64,000 nucleotides of DNA from Arabidopsis thaliana (GCF_000001735.4 NC_003075.7:17547001-17611000), one strand, 5' to 3'; shown: positions 32,722-46,122, counted from the stretch's first letter. Made by a program: numbers and translations. Notes: generated by a model from the letters alone, not told the origin.

Positions 32722-34768
32722 ATGGCCGTTGATTCACCTCTTCAATCTCGGATGGTTTCAGCGACGACTTCTGAGAAAGATGTGAAAGCTCTCAAGTTCA
32801 TTGAAGAAATGACTCGGAACCCTGACTCGGTTCAAGAGAAGGTTCTTGGAGAGATACTGACTCGTAACTCTAACACCGAATATCTGAAACGGTTCGATCT
32901 TGATGGTGTCGTTGATCGGAAAACGTTCAAGAGCAAAGTTCCGGTGGTTACGTACGAAGATTTGAAGCCGGAGATTCAACGTATATCCAACGGCGATTGT
33001 TCTCCGATCTTGTCTTCTCACCCCATCACCGAGTTTCTCACAAGGTATAATAATTAAGTCAACTTTATCAATGATTAATATCGTTGTTATAAACAAATCA
33101 ATTACGTGATTTTGATCATAATATTAAATTAGAAAAATACTTATAGAATATTGCTGTTGACCGTAATTTTTTTTTTTTAATTGTATGTATCTGCAGCTCA
33201 GGAACATCTGCTGGTGAGAGGAAACTAATGCCAACAATTGAAGAAGACTTAGACCGACGTCAGCTTTTATACAGTCTTCTCATGCCTGTGATGAATCTGT
33301 TAGTATATATACTTTAAACATTTAATTATATCTATTTTCGTAACGATTTATTAAAATTAACCAAAAAATGTTTAACTACAGCTACGTGCCGGGATTAGAC
33401 AAAGGCAAAGGGTTATACTTCTTATTCGTGAAGTCGGAGTCAAAGACGTCAGGTGGGTTACCGGCTCGTCCGGTTCTCACGAGTTATTACAAAAGCGACC
33501 ACTTCAAGAGACGACCGTACGATCCGTACAACGTCTACACTAGTCCTAACGAAGCCATCCTCTGCTCCGACTCGTCCCAAAGCATGTATGCTCAAATGCT
33601 ATGTGGTCTCTTAATGCGCCATGAAGTTCTCCGACTCGGCGCAGTGTTTGCTTCCGGTCTCCTCCGTGCCATAAGCTTCCTCCAGAACAATTGGAAGGAA
33701 CTTGCTCGTGATATCTCAACCGGAACCCTAAGTTCTCGAATCTTCGATCCTGCCATTAAAAACCGCATGTCCAAGATTTTGACCAAACCTGATCAAGAAC
33801 TGGCTGAGTTTTTGGTTGGGGTTTGTTCACAAGAGAATTGGGAAGGGATAATCACAAAGATATGGCCTAACACGAAGTACCTCGACGTGATTGTTACTGG
33901 AGCAATGGCTCAGTATATCCCGACGTTGGAGTACTATAGCGGTGGATTACCGATGGCTTGCACGATGTATGCTTCGTCCGAAAGTTATTTCGGGATTAAC
34001 CTAAAGCCGATGTGTAAACCCTCGGAGGTTTCTTACACAATCATGCCAAACATGGCCTACTTTGAATTCCTCCCACATAATCACGATGGAGATGGAGCAG
34101 CAGAAGCATCATTAGACGAAACGTCACTTGTGGAGCTTGCTAATGTTGAGGTAGGAAAAGAGTACGAACTCGTGATCACGACCTACGCGGGGCTCTACCG
34201 TTACAGAGTTGGCGACATTCTTCGTGTCACGGGGTTCCATAATTCCGCTCCACAGTTCAAATTCATACGGAGAAAGAATGTTCTGCTAAGCGTAGAATCC
34301 GATAAAACCGACGAGGCTGAGCTACAAAAAGCAGTGGAGAATGCGTCGAGGTTGTTTGCAGAGCAAGGAACACGTGTGATCGAGTACACAAGCTACGCAG
34401 AAACGAAGACTATACCGGGTCATTACGTAATCTACTGGGAGCTACTTGGTAGAGATCAAAGCAATGCTCTTATGAGCGAAGAAGTCATGGCTAAGTGCTG
34501 TTTGGAGATGGAGGAATCTTTAAACTCGGTTTATAGACAAAGCCGGGTCGCTGATAAATCGATCGGCCCGTTGGAGATACGTGTGGTACGGAACGGTACG
34601 TTTGAGGAGCTCATGGACTATGCCATCTCGAGAGGCGCATCGATTAATCAGTATAAGGTACCGAGGTGCGTGAGCTTCACACCTATCATGGAGCTGCTTG
34701 ACTCTAGAGTTGTGTCTGCTCATTTCAGCCCTTCGTTGCCGCATTGGTCACCAGAACGACGTCGTTAG
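32722..34768 (+). CDS. GH3.2: Indole-3-acetic acid-amido synthetase GH3.2
   Basis: Three exons, 32722-33044, 33197-33298 and 33382-34768, join in frame to 603 residues. Group II GH3 enzymes adenylate indole-3-acetic acid with ATP and then conjugate it to amino acids such as aspartate, lowering free auxin in the cytosol. Visible: the ATP-binding loop [13 protein letters not shown] (spanning the exon 1/2 junction), [13 protein letters not shown] in the middle (acyl-adenylate motif), and [27 protein letters not shown] segment and a C-terminal domain reach to the stop. Both introns are short GT-AG. It is the only gene in the 10 kb between ELI1 and CYP81F3. Its promoter carries auxin-response elements, consistent with early auxin induction. 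Confidence 0.93.
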
Positions 34769-37018
34769 ATAAAACTTTATATGAAAGATATCAACCGGAT
34801 GATGTGCGGTTTTAGAATATAAAGCTCTGTTTCTGATGCTAATTAAGACTCCCTGTTAGATTTCTTATTAGGCTTTGTGAATCGTACAATAAAATTTGAA
34901 GTACGTACCGATGTTTTTTTCCTTCATCTTCTGTTGGAATCCAGCTAATAACTAGCTTTGGTCCAAAAACCAGATATTTTTAAAATCAGCATTTAATTAT
35001 TACTACGCCCTAAATTTTCTTTAAACACGGAATGTTAATCAATGTGCCCTAATACTTCCAACATAAAAGTTTGGAAACTAACATTAGATCTTAAATTATT
35101 GTTAGATCTTAAATTTCAACTGTGTACAATAAATTAGATCTTAGATTGTGGACTACCCCAAACTCGGGCTTCTCTACTTAGATCTTCTACTAAATATTTG
35201 GGCTTCTACAATGGGTTCAATTACTTTCCCTCTCAGGGCTTTTAACTAGTTTCGGCAATTCACAATTGTAAAACTGTTGCAACATGGCTCATTCAGAGAT
35301 AAAGCCCAATATCAGTATTGGTAAATACACAATTTTATTTTTTACTTCTTTTTACACGAGTTTCTAGAAATGAATAGTTTTTGACATGCAAACAATTAGT
35401 CAAATCTCTTGTCGAACAAATTCAGTGCGAAAGCAATGTATACGAATCAATAGATATGCCCAGAAGATAAAATGACAAGTTATCATGAAACGAATTTGAA
35501 CCAGAATAAGAGGAGCACACACAAATGCTTCGTTAAGCATATATGAACAAAACAAGGCCCCACAAAAGGAATAAAAAATTCCTTGGTATGTGACATATCA
35601 GGGAAACCACACTAACTAAAATATTTTTACGACCTTGAACATGTTGAATAATTTTTTTTCCTTTGAAATTTTAAGATATACTGCAAAACATTATGAGTAC
35701 TTGTATAAGATATATACACAAGAAAAAGAGCATAAAAAAACAAACTACAAAAAAAAAGGATTATATATTAAATGAAGTTATAGATAAATTCATAATGCAA
35801 TGTCTCCTTTTTTTTTTAGAATGTTTCTATTTGACTTAACAACACCTTAAAATTTTAATAGAATGCAACTTAACCGAACTATTGTGACTCAAATTAAATT
35901 TATTTTGGAAACAAAGCTAAAACTTCGAAAGTTACTGGAGAAACGATTGGAAAACAATAAATTAAACAACTTAATATGGCAAAACAATGAAACGTGATTT
36001 TAAAAATAAGATTAAAGTAATTGACCAGAAGAGTAAATTAGGCTGAGATGACAAAAACAGCGATTAGAAAAAGACTATAGAAGCGAAGCTGGTTCCTCGC
36101 TGTCGCTCCAAGACTAACCACCTCGACTAAAACTACTTCTGGTGGCAATTTTTTAGCATTTTATTTAGATCGTGGTTTTACGTGCATAATGGCTTTTGGC
36201 TCAAAGGAAAAAAAAAACACATAAAAATATATTTCGACATGTGCAATCAAATCTTTGACAAAAGAGATTTGCTGATTTGCAATCGCAACGTGAACTATTA
36301 TATATTACCATGGACCATAATGTATTATACATGAAAGGTTAGTTTTTTTTAATATATCAATAAGATATTAATTAAGATTAACTAAATGTATAAATATCGA
36401 CCGTTATAGACAGAGTGAAATAACATAGAACTTTTTTTCACAATTTTGACATGAGCTCCATGCGCTCTAAGACAAGCTTTTCTTTTTTTTTTGCTTGTCG
36501 TTTATTTTTCTTTTGTTGAAAATGTCTTTTAATGTTATAGTCTCTCCATTTCATTATATGTATAGTTTCAGAAATTTTCACATATATTATATTAAGAAAA
36601 GAAAAAATTGGTTTTTGTCCTTACGATTTTTTTCATTGATCAAATACTTAAAATTAACAGAGATAAAACTGAAACAATATTTTAAATTAAAACAACATTT
36701 AAAGTGTAACGAAGGAAGTAAAAAATGTTTACCAACTATATTTGTCCTATCTTTCTTAACCAAGCTAGCTTATCTTCACTAATTCAAAGTTGTCACGTTG
36801 TCTGTTTGATTTAATACTATTTCGAGTAAAAGCAAAAGTATCTTATGGAAATATCTGCTAATACTCGCAATAAATATATATGGGACAAATGTAAAGAAAG
36901 ATGTAGTATGGTTTTAAACTTTTAATAATAACAACTATATATATACATATATAGACATTTTTATCATTAAAACCTTTTCACACCATGCAGGATGGTTCCC
37001 ATTCTAGACCGGTGACCC
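34769..37018. other. Intergenic between GH3.2 and CYP81F3
   Basis: AT-rich. A short element TTAGATCTTA recurs three times between about 35080 and 35150. The ORF at 36495-36782 looks random. No gene, RNA or transposon was recognised. Confidence 0.5.
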
Positions 37019-37026
37019 TATAAATA
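37019..37026 (+). promoter_or_regulatory. TATA box of CYP81F3
   Basis: TATAAATA, 77 bp upstream of the start codon. Confidence 0.7.
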
Positions 37027-37095
37027 ATATGATAATTTCCTTGACACCATATCACAACCAAATTCCTTAGAGAAAAAGGAAGAGAAAGGTCAAAG

Positions 37096-39197
37096 ATGTT
37101 TTACTATGTGATTGTCCTTCCTTTAGCTCTCTTTCTCTTGGCTTACAAATTATTCTTCACCTCCAAAACGAAGCGTTTCAACCTCCCTCCCTCTCCACCT
37201 TACTCTCTCCCAATCCTAGGCCACCACAACCTCCTCAAGCCGCCGGTCCACCGTCTCTTCCACCGCCTCTCCAAAACACACGGCCCAATCTTCTCCCTCC
37301 AATTTGGCTCCCGCCGTGCCGTCGTAATCTCCTCCTCCTCACTCGCAACACAATGCTTCACAGGCCAAAACGACATCATTCTCTCAAACCGGCCTTGTTT
37401 CCTAACCGCTAAATACGTCGCTTACAACTACACAACCGTAGGAACCGCGCCTTATGGCGACCACTGGCGTAACCTCCGCCGCATTTGCTCCCTGGAAATC
37501 CTCTCCTCGAACCGTCTCACAAACTTCCTCCACATCCGTAAAGACGAAATCCACCGCATGCTCACGAGACTCTCACGCGACGTCAACAAAGAGATCGAGC
37601 TCGAGCCGCTCTTGTCCGATCTAACGTTCAACAACATAGTAAGAATGGTTACAGGGAAGAGATACTACGGCGACGAAGTCCATAACGAAGAAGAGGCAAA
37701 TGTTTTCAAGAAACTCGTCGCCGATATCAACGACTGTAGCGGCGCGAGACATCCCGGAGATTACTTGCCCTTCATGAAGATGTTCGGAGGGAGCTTTGAG
37801 AAGAAAGTGAAAGCTCTTGCGGAAGCCATGGATGAGATCTTGCAGCGTTTGCTTGAAGAATGCAAGAGAGATAAAGATGGTAACACTATGGTTAATCATT
37901 TGCTCTCTCTGCAACAAAATGAACCAGAGTATTACACTGACGTCACTATCAAAGGCCTAATGCTGGTAAGATATACGAGTTTATGCAAATTAGTGTTGGT
38001 AGTACATATAAGGGATCTAGGGCTGTTCAATTAGTTAGGTTCATTCAGTTTTTTTTTTGGTTTTCAGATCTTCTGTTTTTTTGGTCAACTTCAGATCTTG
38101 TGGTTCACAAATATAGAAACCGGTTGGGTTTTAAAAGTTTTATAATTTGGATTTGAAGTTTTTCGCAAAATATATCTTTAATTATTTTTTATATTAGGTA
38201 GTTAGCTAGGTACAGCTATGAAATGTAAAACCGAATAGGTCTATTTACTTTTATTCCATTTAGGGGCATCTATTGATTTGATTTAAGATTAGTTTTACAG
38301 AATTGGTGGTATCTATAGACCACACCATACCGGAATTGGTCTTGAAAAGTTATTTCTTAGGATTTGGGACCCATGCGGCTGTCTATAGTACGGACAATAA
38401 TTTATTCTTAAAAAGTAGAAACAATTCTGACTATTCCTAGTTTCCTAATTCCTACTATGTAGAAACTATTCTGACCCATTTTTTCAAAATCGATATATCA
38501 ATATGGTTTCACATTTATACGGTTCTAGTTTAACAAGATTTGTTAATTATGCGTAAAACAGGGCATGATGATCGCCGGAACAGACACTTCCGCTGTGACG
38601 CTGGAGTGGGCGATGTCGAGCTTGCTAAATCATCCCGAGGCTTTGGAAAAAGCAAAACTAGAGATTGACGAGAAAATCGGACAAGAACGTTTGATCGATG
38701 AACCAGACATCGCAAACTTGCCTTACCTTCAAAACATAGTGTCGGAAACATTCCGATTATATCCAGCGGCACCGCTTCTAGTACCAAGATCACCAACAGA
38801 GGATATTAAAGTCGGAGGATACGATGTGCCACGTGGCACAATGGTGATGGTTAATGCGTGGGCTATACACAGAGATCCAGAGCTCTGGAACGAACCGGAG
38901 AAGTTTAAACCAGAGAGGTTTAATGGCGGAGAAGGTGGAGGAAGAGGAGAAGACGTTCATAAGCTGATGCCGTTTGGGAATGGACGGAGATCGTGTCCCG
39001 GCGCCGGACTAGGGCAGAAGATCGTGACATTAGCGTTAGGTTCGTTGATCCAATGCTTTGACTGGCAAAAAGTCAACGGCGAAGCAATCGATATGACGGA
39101 GACTCCGGGGATGGCAATGCGTAAGAAAATACCTCTATCTGCTTTGTGTCAATCTCGGCCCATTATGAGTAAGCTTCAGGCCCATTTAAAAGGTTAG
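37096..39197 (+). CDS. CYP81F3: Cytochrome P450 CYP81F3 (indole glucosinolate hydroxylase)
   Basis: Two exons, 37096-37965 and 38562-39197, give 501 residues; the 596-bp intron is phase 0 after IKGLML. CYP81F enzymes are ER monooxygenases that hydroxylate the indole ring of indol-3-ylmethyl glucosinolate; F3 is known to act at ring position 4, upstream of IGMT methyltransferases. It has an N-terminal anchor ([17 protein letters not shown]), LPPSPP hinge, WRNLRR and the I-helix [13 protein letters not shown] near residues 294-306. ExxR is ETFR at 352-355, and the haem loop [10 protein letters not shown] has Cys435. Unlike the D/H genes it lacks the first intron. It opens the plus-strand F block. 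Confidence 0.92.
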
Positions 39198-40551
39198 GTT
39201 TGTTTTCTTCTTAAAGTTCTTTTTAGTTTTCTGTTTTCTATGCATGGAGATGTGAGATTTTGCTGCGTTTGTGTAACGAAGGATATTTGTGTAATGCGAA
39301 CAAATGAAATTCCAATGTTTTGCCCATATGTAATGGTTTATAAGATTTGTTTCTCTTTAATGGTTTCTAAGATAGTTAGCGGGATGATAAAGGTTTGGAT
39401 TAACAAAACATGTCAGATAAATTTCTACAGCAAGAAGATGAGTATATTATACAAATATAATCAATATATACATAAAATTGATAAACTTCATTTTTTTGTT
39501 TTGGCGAGGGACACTCATTTCTCATATTGTGTCACCCAAAAGTCGAAGCTTGTGACATGTCTATTAGAGTTTTTAAGCCCATATATTATAATATGGGCCT
39601 AGAGCCTCCATAGATTTTTAAGATCTTTATTGCAAAAATAGATCACTATTTCTGAAATTTAAATTTTGGTCTCATGTTTTAAAATTTATATAAAAACCCC
39701 AAACAAAACCTATATTCCAGATTGGCCCTGCTTTTGAGTTCTGATCTCCTCCCATCTACGAGAGTTTTGTTAGAGACAACTTCCCAATTTTGCATTAAAA
39801 AATCTGTACATTTTTATCTTAAATGAAAAGATTATATGATTTTTTTTATTAACAATGCCTTAGTTCAGATAAAATATCACATGCAATTACCTGGCATCGG
39901 GCCATCACATATTGTGTTGATTACAAGACGATAACACATTTGCCATTAATTTCTTTTAGAGTAGTCAGGAACACAGTAAGCGACTGTTTTCTTATAATAT
40001 AGTATCTCAGACTCAGACCATGTGGATTTGCTAGAGATTCTCAACAAATCATAAATACTTCTTTTGACTAAAAAAATACTAAAATAGGATAAAAATATCT
40101 GATAATATACATTAACTAGTGACATTCTGTGTTTACTACTATTCAAATACGTGTATCATGAGGGTTAGTAATATATCAATTATTTTTTTAAACTAATAAA
40201 CACAAATATTAAAGAAATATTTTAAGAATTCAAATTTTATTCATTTAATTACAATTACAATGTTGGTAAATAGAAATACATTGGTGTAAAGTATATATAT
40301 TTATTCAAATTTTATTCATTTAATTATAGAACTCAATCTCCCTCCACCTCCACTCGATCATCCATCTCTTTCCTTCCTCTTCACATATATTTTTAAAAAT
40401 TTCTTGAACTATGCTTGTTACACTTACAAAGGTAATCTTATATATTTTACCTAAGTATTCCCAGTGTCGAATTCTTCCTTAACGTAATAAACATTATTAT
40501 TATATTTTTTCAAAATAATTTAAACGATTATAGTAATTTAATTCAGACATA

Positions 40552-40583
<32 letters not shown>
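40552..40583. repeat. (AAT)n microsatellite
   Basis: About ten uninterrupted trinucleotide units. Confidence 0.9.
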
Positions 40584-40585
<2 letters not shown>

Positions 40586-41774
40586 CATAGTTCATATGTA
40601 ATATGCACGTGTGCCTATATACATATTCGTGCATAATTTTGGATTTCCTTATCATGTGCCTAGTTTTGGAGATTGTTTTAATTCGGACTATAGAAATATA
40701 TAAATCTACATTAATTTAATATGATAAATATTAAATTTTACGTAATATTATGTTAGCAAATATGAAAATAATAAACGTTTATTTGAAAAATTAATCACCC
40801 AAAATATTATATTGACACATGTGAAACTATTTTTTCAATACATCATTTTGTGAGTTATAATTCTTTTCGCAGTTGATTAATTTTCCGTATTTGTGAAAGA
40901 TGATATTCTTGTTTATGAAGGCTTTTTAAAAAAGAATTCTTGTTTGTGAAGTTGATAATCAATATTGGTATTATAATATATGATATAATATATATAATCA
41001 ACGTCTAAAAAAAAGATGGTACCAATCAAGCAATATATATTCTTTCTTTTTTTGGTTAACGCCAATATATCTTTCATTTATCAAGATCTCTTCACCAACC
41101 GAATAAACAAATCATGGTGACTTGGCAATGATTCAATATTATATGTCGGGTTAACTCATGGATCATGTGACTTCTATTATATCTCATTTTCCATAATAAT
41201 ACGGTGATTCCAATAATACGACTAACATGATATCTATATTATAATATATATATATGGATCATTGCAAAGAAGACATACACAACATGCCATATTTTCTCCA
41301 TTAACAACTGAACATACATCAAATAAACTTGGCTCATTGTTAAAATAGTACTTTTTCTAGCTAGTATTCTATGTTATTTAAATTCGTAATTCACAACAAA
41401 AACGAAATATTAATAACATGAAAGCAATTTGAATAATTAACTATGAACTATATATATATTATGCATTTAAAAAAAATATATTAAAACAACCCACCACCGG
41501 TGAGTGCTCGGGAAGTTTGTGTACAACAACGGAAAAGGAACAAAATGACCAGAAGAGATTAGCAAGATGGATCAACAGGATAGTCGGTTAAAATCTCCCG
41601 ATTGGTGTGTTATGCATAATCTAACTACAAAGAAGGATTGAAAGACTCAAAAAAATAAAAATGTCGCTGAATAAGCGTCATGGTGCTTTCCATTCTTCCA
41701 TCTCGAACACGGACACGATATGTCCCTCTGCTCAATATAAGAACACTCACTCAAACAAAATAAATGCTTACTTA

Positions 41775-41828
41775 AAAAAGAATTAGTTGAACAAAAAAAA
41801 AAAAAAAAAAAAAAAGAATTAGTTGAAC
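41775..41828. mobile_element. Poly(A) insertion flanked by an 18-bp direct repeat
   Basis: AAAAAGAATTAGTTGAAC occurs at 41775-41792 and again at 41811-41828, with only A residues (41793-41810) between. This is the footprint expected of target-primed retroposition in which nothing but the poly(A) tail was copied. A slippage or duplication event is the alternative. Confidence 0.45.
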
Positions 41829-41967
41829 CAATATTCGAACTCATCTAGTATACACAATTTATGGCTGAACCTGATCTCTTTTGTCAGCTTGAGTGAGTTT
41901 GTGTGAAATCTCATGTTTTTCTCGTTTGATACAAAAAAACATTTAGAGGTAATAATCTGATAGCCAA

Positions 41968-41968
<1 letters not shown>

Positions 41969-41999
<31 letters not shown>
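41969..41999. repeat. Long poly(A) tract
   Basis: About 31 consecutive A residues on the plus strand, bounded by CTGATA on both sides (41957-41962 and 42000-42005). It may be a second retroposition scar. Confidence 0.6.
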
Positions 42000-42001
<2 letters not shown>

Positions 42002-42176
42002 GATATGATACATGTATCCATGTATGGGCTAATCCATGGCTTATGGCGACAACTGGGCCACATGCCTAATGTTGCTGCTAGCGTCGTGGTTAATTGGACC
42101 TGACGTGTAACAGGCTTGGCAGGTTTTTTTTTTTTTCAATTTGTGTCAAGCCTGTGTTTTTTTTTTCCAATTTATT

Positions 42177-42229
42177 AACACCTCGATACAGCAAGCATGT
42201 GAATGTGACTTGTTGCCGCCTATTAGCAC
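42177..42229. repeat. Dispersed segment shared with the CYP81F1 upstream region, copy A
   Basis: CACCTCGATACAGCAAGCAT, then a GTGA-rich stretch and TATTAGCAC. It lies about 1.6 kb upstream of the CYP81F4 start; copies B and C are at 48919 and 49177. Confidence 0.65.
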
Positions 42230-43789
42230 TACTATCGGAACTTTTCCGGTTTTCCCACACAATATTTTTTTAAACGAAAGTTCCATATCTACCATATCTT
42301 TTTGTTTTGCTAAAAAATTCTGATTTGTTTTACCAAATAAAGAGGACTATTAAACTAAAGCTAATAACAACGTAACGGGTTTTCAACACCCGGAACAATC
42401 TGGAAAAAAATAAAGAATACCAATTAGAAAGAAGTGGTGGAACCATATCAACCATATGTTACCCTAATAAAAAAATCAGTATTCCTATAAGTTATTCATA
42501 ATTTTAGGGTTTATCAAAATAAATTATTCATAAAGCTTTTGTCAAGCTTAGGTTTCGGGAACACGTGATTTACGTGTTGCCAGGTAATAATAGCATACAA
42601 TAATTCAAAGATTTTCAAAGGTAATTTTAATCTAAAGGCTTGAGGGAGTCGTTGATAGTGGGGGTTAGATAATCCTAATGAACCCTTAGTTTCGTGGAGG
42701 TTGAGACGTATCTTTATCCTAGATTTCACAGTACGAAAATAATTCAGTTTTCCAGTGGATATTTCATTGTTCACTCTTCTGGTTTTGATATCATGTTCCA
42801 CAAGTCTTCCGAATACTATACATCACATAGTGATCCAACTATCCAAGAATGATGTATTAACTCTGTAAATTAAGATAACGTTCTTTGTATTTTATATGTC
42901 ATTTTAAGAAAGTATTTTATATATGATTTGTATTCATTTTAAGAAGTATACGAAGAGAGTTTGATTTTATTTTCCTCGTGACGAAATTTGTTTCTGATAA
43001 ATTTGAAAGATATGATTTATTTTCTGTCTTGGTAAGGTCAGTTATCACATTAAAGACTAAATAGTAAATTTTATGTTTTTTTGTTTCTGAATTATTTCAG
43101 AATTTCTTGTTTTATTCATTTAATATTTAATAATATATGTTAAATGATACTATTACACTTTAGAAAAATGTGCTTATTTCTATCGTACCAAACTTCTCTT
43201 TTTTTACCGAACTTGTTACTGTTTGTTTTGTGAACGATTTTTGTTTATAAAAACATTACTCGTTTGTGATAAATTTAACACATTTTTGCATAAAAATGTA
43301 TCAATCATATACAAATGAAACATTACATTTTTAGTCATTTTTAGTCAATAAGTAGACGTGTGTATCATGATTAGTTGATTTAATCATAATTATGATATTT
43401 AAAATAAACATAGTTTAATGTTATTATGTTGGTTTTTAATATTTTTAATTAACGTCAACCTATTTTTTTTTATTTTTTTTTACATATAACTATGTTGTTA
43501 TGGAAGTCACTATTAATTTAACTGATAAAATATACAATAAAATAGAAAAAACAATAGATTTTAATAAAAGAATAAAAAATTTGAAGATACAAAAACAGTT
43601 CCTTTTTCTTAATAAATCAAAATCAAAGAGATAGTGTACTGAAGTGAAGAGCCAGCCACTATACGACATACGTATGTAATTACGTTTTAATAACCTGATG
43701 GCAAATAATAATATATTTTCGTCAAAATAAAATGGTCGTATCTCTTTGCTAAAACCAAAATGTCATGATGTGATTACTCAATTTTCTAC

Positions 43790-43797
43790 TATAAATA
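43790..43797 (+). promoter_or_regulatory. TATA box of CYP81F4
   Basis: TATAAATA, 58 bp upstream of the chosen start codon. It argues against the longer open frame that begins at 43746. Confidence 0.7.
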
Positions 43798-43847
43798 GAT
43801 TACCAAATCATTCGATCGGAGACAATCACCAAAGAAAGAAGTACAAA

Positions 43848-45780
43848 ATGTTTAACTATGTGATTATTCTTCCTTTAGCTCTCTTCCTCTTGGCTTACAA
43901 ATTCTTCTTTACATCTAAAAAGCAGCGTTACTATCTCCCTCCCTCTCCATCTTACTCTCTCCCAATCCTCGGCCACCACCTCCTCATCAAACCGCCGGTT
44001 CACCGTCTCTTCCACCGCCTTTCCAATATCCATGGCCCAATCTTCTACCTCCGACTTGGTTCCCGCCGTGCCGTCGTCATATCTTCCTCCTCGCTGGCAA
44101 GAGAATGCTTCACAGGTCAAAACGATGTCATTGTATCAAACCGCCCTCGTTTTCTAACCTCCAAATACATTGCTTACAACTACACAACCATCGCAACAAC
44201 ATCTTACGGTGACCACTGGCGTAACCTCCGCCGCATTTGCTCCCTCGAAATCGTCTCCTCAAAACGTCTCGCCAACTTTCTCCACATCCGCAAAGAGGAG
44301 ATCCAGCGCATGCTAACGAGACTCTCACGTGACGCCCGTGTCGGCAAAGAGGTCGAGCTCGAGTCTATCTTGTACGACCTAACGTTCAACAATATCGTGA
44401 GGATGGTTACAGGGAAGATATACTACGGCGACGATGTCAGCGACAAAGAAGAAGCAGAGTTGTTCAAGAAGCTTTTTACTTTCATCACCACTAATAGTGG
44501 CGCGAGGCATCCTGGAGAATACTTGCCCTTCATGAAGATATTCGGAGGGAGCTTTGAGAAGGAGGTGAAAGCTGCAGCAAAAGTCATCGATGAAATGTTG
44601 CAGCGTCTGCTTGACGAGTGCAAGAGTGATAAAGACGGTAACACTATGGTTAATCACTTGCTCTCTTTGCAACAGGACGACCCTGAGTACTACACTGACA
44701 TCATTATCAAAGGCTTAATGCTGGTAACGAATCAAAAACATTCATATGTATTTTTAAAACAACGTACCTTCAATAGAATGAACAGCAACATCATTACTAT
44801 ACAAAACCTTAGGCTACAAAGGTAGTTATGTCTCTAAGGATTTTTAAAAATATAAAATTATATTTACTAGTTATACAAAGATTTTTATAAAAGTTGAGCT
44901 TCTAATTGGTTTCTTGCTTTTTTTTTTTATGCACTCGATTTTAGGTCTGGTTTATTTGGGTTGAAAAGATAAGTTATTTCCACTATTATTTCAAATTTCA
45001 GATACAATGTTTTAGTATAGTTTTAAGGGTATTCGTTTTGGAGCAGTTAAACAAATCTATGATATTTAATGAAATTTGTACGTGTATGTGAGACTAGCAT
45101 GAATCACGTTTTAAAATCCTCTGTTTTCTCACTTATGATACATGAAACAGGGTATAATGGTTGCCTCATCAGAGACCTCCGCTTTGACAATAGAGTGGGC
45201 GATGGCGAGTTTGTTGAACCACCCAAAAGTTTTGGACAAAGTAAAATTAGAGATCGACGAGATAATCGGACAAGACCGTTTGATCGAAGAATCAGACATA
45301 GCAAACCTTCCTTACCTCCAAAACGTAGTATCCGAGACACTCCGGCTACATCCAGCAGCGCCGGTTCTTGTGCCAAGATCAACAGCAGAAGACATCAAGA
45401 TCGGAGGATACGATGTGCCACGTGACACAATGGTAATGGTGAACGCGTGGGCGATACATAGAGATCCAGATCTTTGGACCGAACCGGAGAGGTTTAACCC
45501 TGAGAGGTTCAACGGTGGAGAAGGAGAAAAAGATGATGTTCGTATGCTGATAGCGTTTGGAAGCGGACGGAGAATATGTCCCGGTGTTGGACTAGCGCAC
45601 AAGATTGTGACATTAGCGTTAGGATCGTTAATTCAATGCTTTGATTGGAAAAAGGTGAACGAAAAAGAGATTGATATGAGTGAGGGTCCGGGGATGGCTA
45701 TGCGTATGATGGTGCCGTTACGAGCCTTGTGTAAGACTCGACCCATAATGAATAAGCTCCCGGCCTACACGAAAGTTTAG
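43848..45780 (+). CDS. CYP81F4: Cytochrome P450 CYP81F4 (indole glucosinolate hydroxylase, N1 position)
   Basis: Two exons, 43848-44723 and 45151-45780, give 501 residues with one phase-0 intron. CYP81F4 is known to hydroxylate indol-3-ylmethyl glucosinolate at ring position 1, giving the precursor of 1-methoxy-I3M. It has an anchor helix ([17 protein letters not shown]), LPPSPS hinge, WRNLRR, ETLR at 354-357, PERF, and the haem loop [10 protein letters not shown] with Cys436. Unusually, the I-helix reads [13 protein letters not shown] (296-308): the usual Gly and Thr of AGTDTS are both Ser. The acid-Thr pair (Glu300-Thr301) is kept. The start MFNYVI was chosen because the upstream in-frame Met (43746) precedes the TATA box. 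It is a close paralogue of CYP81F3. Confidence 0.92.
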
Positions 45781-46122
45781 TTATGTTTTTGTATTTTTCA
45801 ATGGAAAAATTGTTACATTATGTTGTGTAACCAAGACTACGAGTGTAATGCGCGAATATATTGAAATAAAATGCTATATTTAGCAAAAATCAACCAATAA
45901 AAGTGTGTTTATTTTATTTTAAATCATGATTAACGTCAGCTTTTTCCTGCTATTTTAATGGGGTTATGAATTTTTCTTTCTTCATCCAATCTTTTGGTTG
46001 TCGAAATTTTGTTTTCAGAATTGAAAAGACTCACATAATGTAACAAATACAAAAACTAAAAAAAAAATTGATGGATTTTTTTATATGGCTACAAAAGAAG
46101 ATTGTTGGATACGTAATCGAAA
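45781..46122. other. Short intergenic between CYP81F4 and the GT92 gene
   Basis: 342 bp holding the CYP81F4 3' UTR and the promoter of the next gene on the same strand. No other element seen. Confidence 0.5.

Larger units (their letters stand above)
39198..43789. other. Intergenic between CYP81F3 and CYP81F4
   Basis: About 4.6 kb of AT-rich DNA. Contents: an (AAT)n microsatellite, two long poly(A) runs (one flanked by a direct repeat), and a 50-bp segment at 42177-42229 that recurs upstream of CYP81F1. A 120-codon plus-strand ORF at 39240-39602 and a 95-codon minus-strand ORF at 42514-42801 match no family I can defend. Confidence 0.55.

Noticed and set aside
39240-39602. 120-codon ORF after CYP81F3
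   Set aside because: It overlaps the probable CYP81F3 3' UTR, has random composition and no recognisable domain.
42514-42801. 95-codon minus-strand ORF beside a GATATCATGTT sequence resembling a retroelement primer-binding site
   Set aside because: The match to a methionine-tRNA primer site is only partial and no LTR pair or polyprotein motif is visible nearby.
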